Shown here piece after piece: positions 54,401 through 64,000 of a stretch of 64,000 bases of DNA (position 1 is the stretch's first letter; each line of letters begins with the position of its first letter). The position numbers and the translations under genes are program-made. The stretch spans positions 868,001-932,000 of the forward strand of contig NC_089188.1 in assembly GCF_947507565.1 (NCBI RefSeq), written 5' to 3'. Below the pieces are notes generated by a model that made no database searches, was not told the origin of the DNA, and worked only from the letters and a program-made list of their open reading frames with translations. This stretch comes from Oscarella lobularis (lineage: Eukaryota > Porifera > Homoscleromorpha > Homosclerophorida > Oscarellidae).

Positions 54401-56023
54401 TCCTCCTTCACACGCTGCCATTAGAATGGTTTTTCCCCACTAATAAGAAATTATAATGATATCATGACTATTACCATAAAACGAACGTCAATTTACCTCG
54501 TATCTCTCATTCACATTAGCTCCGCATTCACTGATTAAATACGCTGCAATTATTCCGTGACCCTCAGTGGCCGCATAGCACAAAGCTGTTCTCTTATCCT
54601 GTAGAGAAACACGATTAACACTGCTGAAAAGTAATCAATCAATAGAATACCCTAGCTCTTGCATTAATGTGGCAACCCTTTGACACAATCAATCTCACCA
54701 AACTTTCATCTCCTCTTGCACACGCTGCCATTAGAATGGTTTTTCCCCGCTAAAAAGAATTTGTAATGATATCATGACTATTAACATACAGCAAACGTCA
54801 ATTTACGTGGTCTTCATTATTCACATTAGCCTCACATTCACTGATTAAATACTCTGCAATTATTCTGTGACCCCTAGCGACTGCAGAGTACAAAGCTGTT
54901 CTCTCATCCTGTAGAGAAACACGATTAACACTGCTGAAAAGTAAATCAATCAATAGAATACCCTAGCTCTTGCATTAACGTCACACCCCTTTGGCACAAT
55001 CAATCTCACCAAACTTTCATCTCCTGTTTCACACACTGCCATTAGAATAGTTCGTCCCAACTAACATGAAAGTTTAGTGATATCATGACTCTAATAACAC
55101 TACAACTAACGTTGTTTCTATCATTGACATTAGCCCCGCATTTGGTGACTAAATAAGCTGCAGCTTTTCCGTGACCATTAATGACCGCATAGTACAAAGC
55201 TGAGTTCTTATCCTTTAGAGAAACACATTTAATACTGCAGAAAAGTAAATAAAATAGTAGATTACCAGATCTTTTGCATTGACGTTGCAACCCTTTGACA
55301 CAACCAATCTCGCCAGATCTTCATCTCCTCCTTCGCACGCTGCCATTAGAATAGTTTGCCCCCGCTAATAAAAAATTGTAGTGATACCCCATGACTCTAA
55401 CGTAACTGACGTCAATTTACCTTAGATGTTTTGTTTGCATTTGCCCCACATTCACTAATTAGATACACAGCAATTTTTCTGTGACCCCTCTCACAGGCGT
55501 AGTACAAAGCTGTTTTCCCATTCTGCAACAAACCTCTGCAATGCTACAGTGCAAAAAAGGACAGAAGATAATAAAATACCCGATCACTTGCAGAAATTGC
55601 AGTCCTGTTGCAATCCTCTGACACAACCCATTTCACCAGATCTTCATCTCCTCTCCTACATGCTGCTATCAGAATTGCTGACAATAACGCCTAAATAACA
55701 TTTCTTTTCAGAAATTTTTTTAGCAAGATATCTTTCGGGTAGAGCTTAGAATGAACTGTACACGTGACAGCGTAGTAGAGATTTGGCCCCTACTCATCGG
55801 TATCGATGCTAAAAACGCGAGCGAATGCGGGGAACGTAGCCCTTTGTTAGGCTACGATATCGTCGCCTTTGGGAGAGCTTCTTCGGTTCATTCTACACTC
55901 TCTCGATCTCTTTCTTTTCTGTACGTCATTGCAATGTTGAGATGCCCCCCTTTGTATCAAGCTCCGAAGTTTCGTGATGTCATCCTGAGCGGCAGCCTTT
56001 TCGAGTTGCGAAAGCAAGTCCAT
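48493..56023 (-). CDS. ANK-Roc-COR-Death protein (ROCO family, DAPK1-like without kinase)
   Basis: A gene of over 35 exons. The start exon (ATG at 56023) reads MDLLSQLEKAAAQDDITKL, an ankyrin-like helix pair. Then come about 13 repeating exon pairs, each giving two ankyrin repeats (TALYYAATKGH... and ILMAACEGGDESLVRLIVSK). The Roc GTPase follows (50485-51018): P-loop GNGGAGKTTL, switch DFAGQPTFH, and a G4 region GSRGD in place of NKxD. COR follows, with VVLDPPWLCQSIIGPLMSP like DAPK1. A Death domain is likely at about 48800-49000 (SRRAIADSLNKDTV, AKALPGL, DVLARWSESL). The last exon is Ser/Gly-rich and ends NESCYI. DAPK1 shares ANK-Roc-COR-Death but has an N-terminal kinase, absent here. Probable role: scaffold or switch in stress or innate signalling (inference). 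Exon-by-exon structure of the array is provisional. Confidence 0.8.
51880..55690 (-). repeat. Tandem array of ~13 two-exon ankyrin units
   Basis: The exon motif rooted on aatctcaccaaactttcatc (plus strand) recurs at about 51921, 52228, 52541, 52850, 53161, 53463, 53770, 54073, 54381, 54691, 55001, 55308 and 55630, a spacing of 302-322 bp. Each unit has two ankyrin exons of about 100 bp and two introns. Introns are as alike as exons (gagaaacacgattaacactg, gtaatgatatcatgactatt). Higher-order likeness exists: the block near 53880 resembles that near 55110, four units away, and 53265 resembles 54185, three units away. Confidence 0.95.
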
Positions 56024-56574
56024 CTAGACTCGATCGTCAGAAGAGACGATCGCGACAGCCCCTGCGAAGGCCCTAGAACGGCTCCGTCTGACGAGTCTCC
56101 GTCTGCTCCGTCTAGAACGTAAACACTAGCGCGCACGGGGGGCGTGGTGCGCTAAATATATCACTGCTTCAGTCTCTCTCACTGCATCTAGTGTCAATAT
56201 AACATATATGCTGACAGCATGCTGACAATCCCAGTTGACACTTTCTACGCACAATATTTTAGTTTATTGTTCTTCTGACGTCATCGCTGTCCAAATCGAT
56301 TAGGCTGCACGTGCAGCAGTCCCGGACTCAAAACAAAGATGGTGCTTGTGTTTAGTTTTGTGCGCCTCTAGCTGGAGTAGCTTCGACTAGGTCGGTTGAG
56401 AAATCTACTTGTCTTGCAATTGCATTAGCTCGCTCGAGCGCGGTTCAGTCAGACTGTTGCTTAGGCCTACGCTAGCACGCCACAGAAGATTCTCTTTGTT
56501 GATCCTCAAGACAAGACTGTTTTCGAAAGAAAGCGCGGTGGACAGGCTCGAGGTGCGACAAGAATTCTGTGCAA
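56024..56574. promoter_or_regulatory. Divergent promoter region between the two Death-domain genes
   Basis: A 551-bp gap between start codons on opposite strands. It holds a ctaaatata string near 56154, two CACGTG/gcacgtgca-type sites near 56310, and ttctgacgtcatcg (CRE-like) near 56275. A small upstream ATG frame at 56339 ends after ten codons and may be a uORF of the TPR-Death gene. Confidence 0.5.
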
Positions 56575-58640
56575 ATGCAAGATCTTTTATCGGTACACGT
56601 ACTTGAATATAAAATGCGTATTGAACGAATTAATTTATTTCTTAGGCATTAATTGGGTATTAATTAAGGAAAATCTGAAGCAGGCATGTGATCTGTTGTC
56701 TCTTCCCAAGCCCGATGCAAACGGGGCGGAAGAACACCTGCGCGCCTGCGAGAGGACTAAGGAATGCTTAAGGCCGCACCAGCTACCAGACGCAAAATAC
56801 TTGATTGAAAGTAATTATTAGAAGTGCTATTGCTCGATTATTCTTGCCTAATGTTTTTTTGTCATTTTCAGTGTACTATCACCTCGCGCGTGCAATCAAG
56901 CTTCAGGGATTTTGTAGATGGGCAGCTGTTGATCGATGCCTTTACGAAGCGCGAAAAGTCTTCGAAAGCTTAGATCAGTACAGAGGAAAGTCGATTCCGC
57001 ACCCTCTCAAAGCTTTAGGTATCTATGAACCATGTACAGAGCTCTAAGATTAGCATATCTAATACTCTGTATTTAGTTTGCTTTATGCACGGAAGGTGGC
57101 TTTTCTACGCGGGAGAGGAAAAATTTCCGGACGCAGAAAGAATGTTGAAAGAAGCGTGCGATTTTTTCTACGCTCTGAACCGTAGAGGAGACAACGACGC
57201 TCTTGCCTCAGGTAGCACAACTAAATTCATGCTACGCGTACGTACGTGCTACTGACTAACGTATGCTCTAGCTCTGTCCTACAATGCTCTCATTTTCTTG
57301 CATAATCAACGTTTTGAAGAGGCACGACAGGCTATTGACAGGGCAAAATACAGCTTCCATGTAACAAGGCTTGAAAAAAGTCGACGTGGAGAGGATCCAG
57401 TCGCAGACCCACGACTTGGACAAAGTAAGAAAGAAAAGAAAGAACTGTCGCCTTTGGCGTACTACTACACCTAGTACATTCGCTCCCAATTCATTTGAAA
57501 TTCATTACAAATTTATTTTACTTGTTTCTCTAATTTCTCTTAGCTCTTTATGCTCAAGGTCTTCTACACCTTGCGCAGGAAAACTGGCCTCTTGCTCAGA
57601 AAGATTTGCAGGAAGCGCTCTCATGCTACGAAATGGTCTTACCAGACGAACACCCATTGATTGGCGCAGGTAATACACAACGTACCAGCGATGTCCTTAC
57701 TTATTTAATTATAAACGTTATTAATTAAGCCAAAATAGCTATGGGAGAAATGCATCTTGCACAGAAAAAATTAGGAACCGCTGCTGTTTTACTAAAGAGT
57801 GGCAAGGCTTGCCTAAACGGCCAAAAGGATATTCCTTACTACGCTTGTCTAATTAAAAAAGGTTAGTATGCAGTTTTGTTCTAGGCAAATCGACAGTGCA
57901 AAAAAATTTTTGTTGTTCATTTTTTAGCGGAAGAAATACTGAAAACTCTCCCATAGATGAAGAGAATAAATTCGTCGGTAGCTAATCAAAGATAATTAAT
58001 GGACTCGCATTTTTTCTAAAATAAATCCTGATTCTCAGCTAGATCCCTCACGGTTTCTCCTGACTCTGCTCAGCTCGAGGAAGTGGGTACACGAATCTGC
58101 GACCGTTGGGAGAAAGTGGCAAGAAAAAGAGGCATCGGCTTCTCTCAGCGAGAAATCGATACAATAAAGAAAAATCACCCTTTTGAAATGGAAACGCAGA
58201 GCCAAGCAATGCTCGAAAAGTGGCAAGACAACCGCGGAAGCGAAGCAACGATTGCAGAATTGATTTCGGCGTTGATGGAAAGCGGCAACACGAAAACCGC
58301 GGAAGACGTCTTCGAAAGCGCATCGGTGCGCGCCATGAAAGTTCTTGGAAAGACAATAGAAAGACAGACGCTGAATTCTCTAGCTCAAGCCATAGGCGAT
58401 AAATGGGAAAAGTTTGCAGTGACGGAAGAAATGAATTTGAGTATGAGCGAAGTTGCCGAGATTCGTACGTCAGCCTCCTCAGCTAACCAATGCTATCGTC
58501 TCATGGAAAAATGGGCTTCGAATCCAAACAAAAAGCCTACAGCACTAAGCGTGGTTCAGGCACTGAAGAAAATCGGAGAAGAGAGTGTGGCTATCAAAAC
58601 CTTTGGTCGTGAAGTCGTTCAACTAGTCACAATTACGTAG
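56575..58640 (+). CDS. TPR protein with two C-terminal Death domains
   Basis: The predicted start is MQDLLS (56575-56592), spliced to ENLKQACDLLSLPKPDANGA. Five following exons give tetratricopeptide-like helices: VYYHLARAIKLQGF, FYAGEEKFPDAERMLKEACD, SYNALIFLHNQRFEEARQAI, YAQGLLHLAQENWPLAQKDL and AKIAMGEMHLAQKKL. The exon ending CLIKK has phase 1. The acceptor at 58038 restores phase into a last exon (58039-58640) with two Death-type folds: ICDRWEKVARKRGIGFSQRE to AELISALMES, then LAQAIGDKWEKFAVTEEMNL to SVVQALKKIG. The Death exon has no early in-frame ATG, which supports its being a 3' exon and not a separate gene. An alternative 3' exon is described separately. It diverges from the ANK-Roc-COR-Death gene. 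Confidence 0.72.
57928..57956 (+). other. Alternative terminal exon of the TPR-Death gene
   Basis: After tttttag, a phase-matched exon reads AEEILKTLP and stops at TAG 57954-57956. An AATAAA polyadenylation signal follows at 57965-57970. Its use would end the protein after the TPR part and leave out both Death domains. Confidence 0.6.
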
Positions 58641-59868
58641 AAGCGTGCACACAATTAACGTTTGTGTTTGTGCCTTTGCAATACTGACGTTTCTTTTGTT
58701 GGTATGTGATTATAGAGCAACTAGTATGTGTTGCAAATTTTAGCTGCGAAAATTCAAAGAAAGGCTTGAGCACCTGTGAAACGAAACGGTTCTTTATCAC
58801 ATTTGGCAGAAGATTGAAAAACTTCCAAAGCAGCTCCCTACTACTTTATGCAGCCAAGGAAATAAATAATGGCTCTGCTTCTGCGAGTGGGCACATTGGT
58901 GAGCTACCTAGAGGAGCTATCAGCTCTTGGCCTTGATGCCGATCACGTCAGAAGAAGCACCAGGCTCCCCTAGCTAACTGGGAATAATACGGTTTACTTA
59001 GAACCTATTTGCCAAAAAATCCGCTTCTTCATGCTTTTTCTATTCGCCTGTGTCCTCACAGGCGCGTTGAGTGGCTTCAGTGGCGTTGTGACTTCATCTC
59101 CGGCCTGACAGGCTGATCGAGTCCACTGTTCGACGCCGCGACCGATCTTACAATCTTCTAGGCAACGAAGCAATCGCTAATTCTGGCGATTTGTGGCGGA
59201 ACGACGCCAAATTCGAGACCTTTCGAAGAACATGCGTGCGCAGCTAGGCTCTCACGTGTTCCTAACCATCTACGTCGACGCGACGCGTTACGACAAGCAG
59301 AGCTGGACCAAAACGATACGTCTCATCGAAAAAGCGATAGCCTACTACAACGCCGAACGCGACGCGTGCAAAACCCCGTGCGACGACAACGACGGGACAA
59401 GCCGGAAATAGAGATCTCACTCTTTAGGACTTTATGACGACACAACGTTGGATTGAGGATTCGTGTTGAACAAGATCCACCAAGCACGTGCACAATAAAT
59501 AATAGTTCTTTGTATCTAGGCGAAGAAGAGCTATTTATATTGCTTTTTGTTGCTACGTGTAGGTAGCTGAATATAAACGTACTGTACAATAAATCAATTT
59601 ATTTCTTAGGCTTTACGAAGTACATTGACTTATTGCTAGAAAAACCATTAATCTGGTTAAAAAATTTCTGGATGAAAACACGGTTAGAGAACGTCTTCAT
59701 AGAAAGGGTCGTCAGATGAGTTTCTTATTACAGACAATATTTGCTATGAAATGAAAGTACGGACAAAGGAAGTGCCTAAAACTCAACAGATGGTGTACAC
59801 AAAACTCTATTGGAGGCTAGATAAAGTTGTGAACCTCCTAACTCAATTTGTCTCGAGACGTCCGAAGC
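58641..59868. other. 3' flank and unassigned short ORFs
   Basis: No confident gene. An ATG frame at 58869 (MALLLRVGTLVSYLEEL) of about 35 codons and the ORF at 59193-59411 look protein-like but were not recognised. They may be exons of one small gene with an unseen structure. Confidence 0.35.
59193..59411 (+). CDS. Unrecognised short coding-like exon
   Basis: This frame contains LGSHVFLTIYVDATRYDKQS and WTKTIRLIEKAIAYYN, which read like an alternating strand and amphipathic helix of a folded domain, then a Cys/Asp-rich tail and TAG. The first in-frame ATG is at 59232 (MRAQLG), or an acceptor at ...gtgcgcag could open an exon near 59243. I do not recognise the family. Confidence 0.35.
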   Translation: MAERRQIRDLSKNMRAQLGSHVFLTIYVDATRYDKQSWTKTIRLIEKAIAYYNAERDACKTPCDDNDGTSRK

Positions 59869-62752
59869 ATGATTGCTTTGCGCGTTCTTTTTGGTGTGCT
59901 TTTCTGTCTCTTTTGCGTGAGATGTGACGAGTATGATCAGCAGACGTCGTCATGTTCAGAGTATACGCCCATGGAGAGTGTTTGACTCTTAATTGATAGT
60001 AGTGTTTCTTCGTAGGTACACTTACGGATGCTCGTACTCTGTCTCGTACACCTCTTACTATTCAAAAAGGCACACGCACAAGACGAGAACGTGTCGCAAA
60101 TTTGTCATCACTTGGAGTTGCAGGTACGTTCCGCGTCCGCCTCATCGTCATTTTCCCCACGACTCAGACACAATGTCTCTTCCTAGCGATAGGTATTGGT
60201 CAACATACGAACAAAAATCTAAACGAAGATACAGAACGCAGTGCAGACGATGCGACAGTAAACCAGTAATTTGATTTTACATTGGAATGTTATTAAGGGA
60301 CCCTTTTCAGTTGACTGCCGAGTGAATAACTGGGGATATTGGGGCGTATGCGATGGAACTTGCCACGACACTACTATTCAATGGAGATATCGTTCTGTGT
60401 GGCGAAACAATTATGGAAACGGGGCGAGTTGCCCGAGCACCTCAGAGCAGCAACGTTGCTACATAGACAGCAAAGCTTGCAAAATTGACGGTGTGTGCTA
60501 CGCTCATTTACAAAGACGGTCTTCAACGGGCAACGGCGGGTGCCAGGTAAATTCCCTTCTATAAATGTCTCTGGAAGGCTTTTTATTGTGCTAACAGGAG
60601 TGCAACAAATACCCTTCATGCAGTGAGTGGACAGACGTCTCGGATGGACCGTGCGACGACGCGCAAGCGTGCACCAAAGACGACCAGTGTAAAGACGGCG
60701 TATTCATCGGAACTTCCTTTACGTGTGAGAGCTGTGAAACGTGCAACGGAGCCGGATGCACTCTAAACTCAGGCTACTGCTTGATTGACGGCCAGTGCTT
60801 CAGCAGAAACACGAAAAATCCCGAGATCCAGTACTTGCAGTGTCAGGTACCGCTTAATTTATTCCAATTCAATACCAAACATATCTTTGCCTTCAAGGCT
60901 TGTAATCCGGATCAGTCTACAGTTCAGTGGACGCCCTTGACCGGAGACTCCTGCAACTTGTGCACGCACACCGATAAATGTAACTCAACCGGACTTTGCG
61001 TCGGTACGCAGATACCTGGTCAATGTTCTATGGCGTGCCAAGAATGCAATGGGTCGAGCACTTGCAAAATAATAAAGGGATGCTTCTTGACATCTTCCAG
61101 TACGTGCACGTACACGTGCTACGACAATAACGCGGTGAATCCCGGTAACCAGTGCCAGTATTGCAATTTCGGCGCAAGCGGCTCCTCGTGGACGGATTAC
61201 GCGAAGGGTACGAACTGCGACGACGAGCAACCGTGCACGCGAAATGATCACTGCGATGCGGCAAGCTGCGTCAGCGAGGACTTCACTGCCGAGTGCGCCG
61301 TTTACGCTGTTATCAAGAATCCGTGCGTCAGTGGGACGTATTGCGACGGGTCGAATTGCCTTCCCATATACTATCCCATTAGTCGTCAATGCTACGCCAA
61401 TGTCGATGAATGTGACTATCCTGATCTGAATTGCGAAGGCGATAAAGCGGCGTGTCGACACTGCACGGGCGGATCTTGCGTCGCGGTCGATCCTACGAAC
61501 ACTCCCAAGCCAACGACCGGCGTTGATTTATCGACTGCTCAAATTTCCGTCTATAAATCCGGTACTCAGACTCTCCTTTCATTGAAGCTGGCTCCTGACG
61601 GCGTCAACTATTTGATGATAACAGACAATAAAGCGATCAAAATCAAATTTCAAAACTTCAAAGTACCGTGCGATAAGGTTACTATAGATTGGCGACTAGT
61701 TACAGCAGTGGGAGAAATGAACGTGTTTCCGCAACAGACAGTTACGACAACGAGTGCCGACACGGTTGATGTTACCGTCAACGTGACGGCCAAAATGTCA
61801 GGAACACAGCATCGACGCTCGACTCGTCTTTGATACTTGTTGACATCACTAATCCGGTGATTGAAGTGATCTACGACGGAGATCAACCGCAGCCCAATCA
61901 GCAGAAAGACATAACATATCAAATGAGCAATACTAGGATTTCGGTACACTGGGACCCCGATACTGTTCATGACAGCGAGAGCGGCCTGAAAACGATGAAT
62001 ACGTACCAGATTGCAGTGGGAACAAGTCCGTTAGGAACGAATACAAACGGCTATGTGACGGTACAAGCGGCTTCTGGTGAAATCAATCTATCGCTGCAAG
62101 ACAATACGATTTATTATGTCACAGTGCGTGTTTATAATCGGGCTGGATTAGTGTCGACGAGGTCTTCGAATGGCGTCAAAGTCGACGCGACGAACCCAGT
62201 GACAGGGACGCTTACGATTGTAAAAAGTACGTCTAATCGTACTCAACTCGATTACGTGAATTCGCCCACTCGTCAACTCGTGGCAACGCTCAAGGGCTGC
62301 AATGACCCCGAGAGTGAGATAATCGAAATTAGATGGACAGTGTTCGCACAGAACGTCAATAATCCCTTATTAGACAGGGCTTGCAATGCCGCCGGCTATC
62401 AAGTTTACGCGTCGTGTTCTGATCCATCTGATTGCGTGATTAACATAACTCTTCCTCAAAATGATCGCATTTTGTACACAACGGTAGCTTCCAGTCCGGA
62501 TACTCGTACGATTTGAGACTCACCATAAAGAAAATGGCGCTCTCCGAACGAGTTCAGTCACTTCGAACAAATTTATCACCGATTACAGTCCACCTGATCC
62601 TGGCACAGTGTTGGACAGTCTTTCTTCTGATATTGACTAAATCGGTTGGCGTCAATTGGAGCGGCTTCAAGGACAACCAAAGCGATCTCGACTATTGTCA
62701 ATTAGCTGGAAGAGTACAATACGACAAACGAAAGGGTTGTGTCTTCGTTTAG
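59869..62752 (+). pseudogene. Secreted Cys-rich protein with TSP1-like module and repeated beta domains, frame-broken
   Basis: The ATG at 59869 opens a signal peptide (MIALRVLFGVLFCLFCVRC). Two Cys-rich exons follow, including a thrombospondin type 1-like module (WGYWGVCDGTCHDTTIQWRY, then SCPSTSEQQRC). Next is a disintegrin-like Cys stretch (PCDDAQACTKDDQCKDGVF, CDDEQPCTRNDHCDAASCV, like ADAM disintegrin text) and beta-rich domains (TAQISVYKSGTQTLLSLKLA; VHWDPDTVHDSESGLKTMNT). The frame breaks at an AAAATG run near 61795: one more A would join VNVTAK to the next frame. It breaks again near 62514, where TGA ends one frame and related text runs on in others to 62752. These could be sequence errors, missed introns or real decay, so the pseudogene type is provisional. 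Function unknown; likely extracellular adhesion. Confidence 0.5.
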
Positions 62753-63037
62753 CAGCGTACTTTTGAGCGGCAGCAAAACTGTCACGAATCTCGTTGGCGT
62801 TCTGATATATCACAGTTTTGCAGACAAAAACATGGACCGAGACTACATCAGAACCAGCAATCGGACAAAATGGGCGGTGTTTTCATCCGTGAGCGGGCTC
62901 GAGTCGTGACTATGGTCTCTCAAAACCGACTTGACAGAAGTCGTATCGGAAATGCCGACCGTCTCGTGATCGAGCACGACATTCTCATTCAGTGAATCTC
63001 GTTTTCTATACGACTTACTACTCATCGATCCGATGCA

Positions 63038-64000
63038 CTAGTCATGCGGGACTATCCTCAACCGGAACTTCAGCGTTGGTGAGAAGAACATCGACTCGTA
63101 GGGTCCATCAATGGAGCGGGAAAGACAAAGCAACATTGTTACGGTACATGTGAGAACTAGAAGAAGCAACATTGAATCAAATAAGCATGCAACATCAAAA
63201 GAAAGGTAAGTCAAAGTGAACATCAGAAGCGGATTTTCGTTCTTTGATCGCTTTAGCTATTTTCTCCATGCAATTCCTCGAACGATGTTCCAACGCACTG
63301 AAGAAGTCAATGGCTTTAATGCAATGACGCGTCGCGGATTTGGCGTTCAAAGCACTTTTCGTAAAGCTTTCTTTCACCACTTTTTCCCAATGTAAACGAG
63401 GACCTCGACAGAGAGTTACTCGTCCTTGGTAAAGACCATCTATAAAAAGGCTACGCAGAGGAAAGCTAGTACAATCGGCACTCTCGGTCGGTCGTTTCGT
63501 CTAGACTTACCCGAAAGTTTATCATCTCCATGATTCTTTCTTGATAGGATGCTGTAATACTCACCGAAACGCGCTTTTGACCGTAGAAGACATCCAAACA
63601 AGCCGATATCTTTGCATTTTCCCGGCTAACGCTGGCCTCGGCTTCTATGGAGTAGGCCACAGAGGCACTCACACCGATTCTACCTCGATAAAACTGAGAA
63701 AGAATATTACAAGTTCACGAAGAGACAGGTAAAGCGTCGTACTAAGAGTCCATTGCTGCCGCCTCCGCTTGCAATAAAAAAGATGGACGGCCTAAAATAG
63801 GCCGATCCAATTTTCGGCTGCGTTGGGCACAGTTTGAAACCGGCATTTCCTCCTAGCCGAACGTTTCCGGACAAGAAGAATCGCACGAATCCAAGGCCCA
63901 ACCACAGTCGATATTGGGTATTGAAAACCCTGTAGTTACCGTAGTTACCTTCATTCCCAACAGGCACCTCTCTTGACAAGCAAGCAGGAAACGACTTCGA
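63038..64000 (-). CDS. Partial unidentified minus-strand gene (5' end outside window)
   Basis: Open stretches separated by plausible short introns: VFNTQYRLWLGLGFVRFFL to CPTQPKIGSAYF (about 63780-63930), VSASVAYSIEAEASVSREN to TASYQERIMEMINF (about 63515-63665), and HWEKVVKESFTKSALNAKS to DFFSALEHRSRNCMEKI (about 63235-63400). The first two look like beta strands with alternating residues; the last is helical with several Cys. I cannot name the family. The gene continues past the right edge. Confidence 0.4.

Noticed and set aside
51880-55690. LTR or satellite array
   Set aside because: Each unit has two open ankyrin exons with donor and acceptor sites in phase; no transposon features are present.
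55751-56122. Plus-strand 123-aa ORF
   Set aside because: It overlaps the first coding exon of the minus-strand ANK-Roc-COR gene and shows no domain.
58706-58936. ORF after the TPR-Death gene
   Set aside because: Low-complexity 3' flank with no domain; probably untranslated.

Overview
The window reads as a compact nuclear genome from an early-branching animal. Genes are split by many short GT-AG introns, mostly about 50-70 bp. Intergenic gaps are often under 100 bp, and animal families lie side by side: SoxB, GCC2-type golgin, IQGAP-like GAP, UBAC2, ZER1/ZYG11, BTB-Kelch and Death-domain proteins. A sponge, perhaps a homoscleromorph such as Oscarella, fits best; this is inference from style and content and was not checked by a search.

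Layout. 0-3.9 kb is a scrap zone: a stray duplicated neutral sphingomyelinase exon, a Crinkler-like nuclease/kinase gene and the C-terminal end of a gamma-glutamyltransferase. 3.9-5.4 kb holds the fuller sphingomyelinase (SMPD2-like) gene, 5.6-7.8 kb a CNDP2-type dipeptidase, and 8.9-11.3 kb a divergent ZER1/ZYG11 Cul2 substrate receptor. 11.3-22.8 kb is a recent tandem duplication. Each unit has a transmembrane receptor (two YWTD propellers, EGF, Ig, Thr/Pro stalk, phosphotyrosine-motif tail) facing an intronless secreted glycoside-hydrolase-like gene. The first hydrolase copy is dead. 22.8-29.0 kb is a mosaic of inverted and direct duplications: two single-exon BTB-Kelch genes (one frameshifted), scraps of the neighbouring ABCG gene, and two copies of a near-perfect hairpin.

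29.0-48 kb is ordinary, dense animal gene space: ABCG half transporter, PLA2G15, PIN4, GCC2, UBAC2, SoxB and an IQGAP-related GAP that lacks the usual CH and IQ parts. Two pairs share promoters of 61 and 96 bp.

48.5-58.6 kb is the most striking locus. An ANK-Roc-COR-Death protein (DAPK1-like but without a kinase) has its ankyrin repeats encoded by about 13 tandem copies of a two-exon, ~310-bp unit. It is divergently paired with a TPR protein that reads in frame into two Death domains, with an alternative terminal exon that would give a TPR-only form. Both genes carry Death domains, so they may work in one signalling route (inference). 59.9-62.8 kb holds a secreted Cys-rich TSP1-like gene with frame breaks, and the right edge carries an unidentified partial minus-strand gene.

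Most eukaryotic exon boundaries here were read by eye from frame, similarity and GT-AG signals; no transcripts were available.
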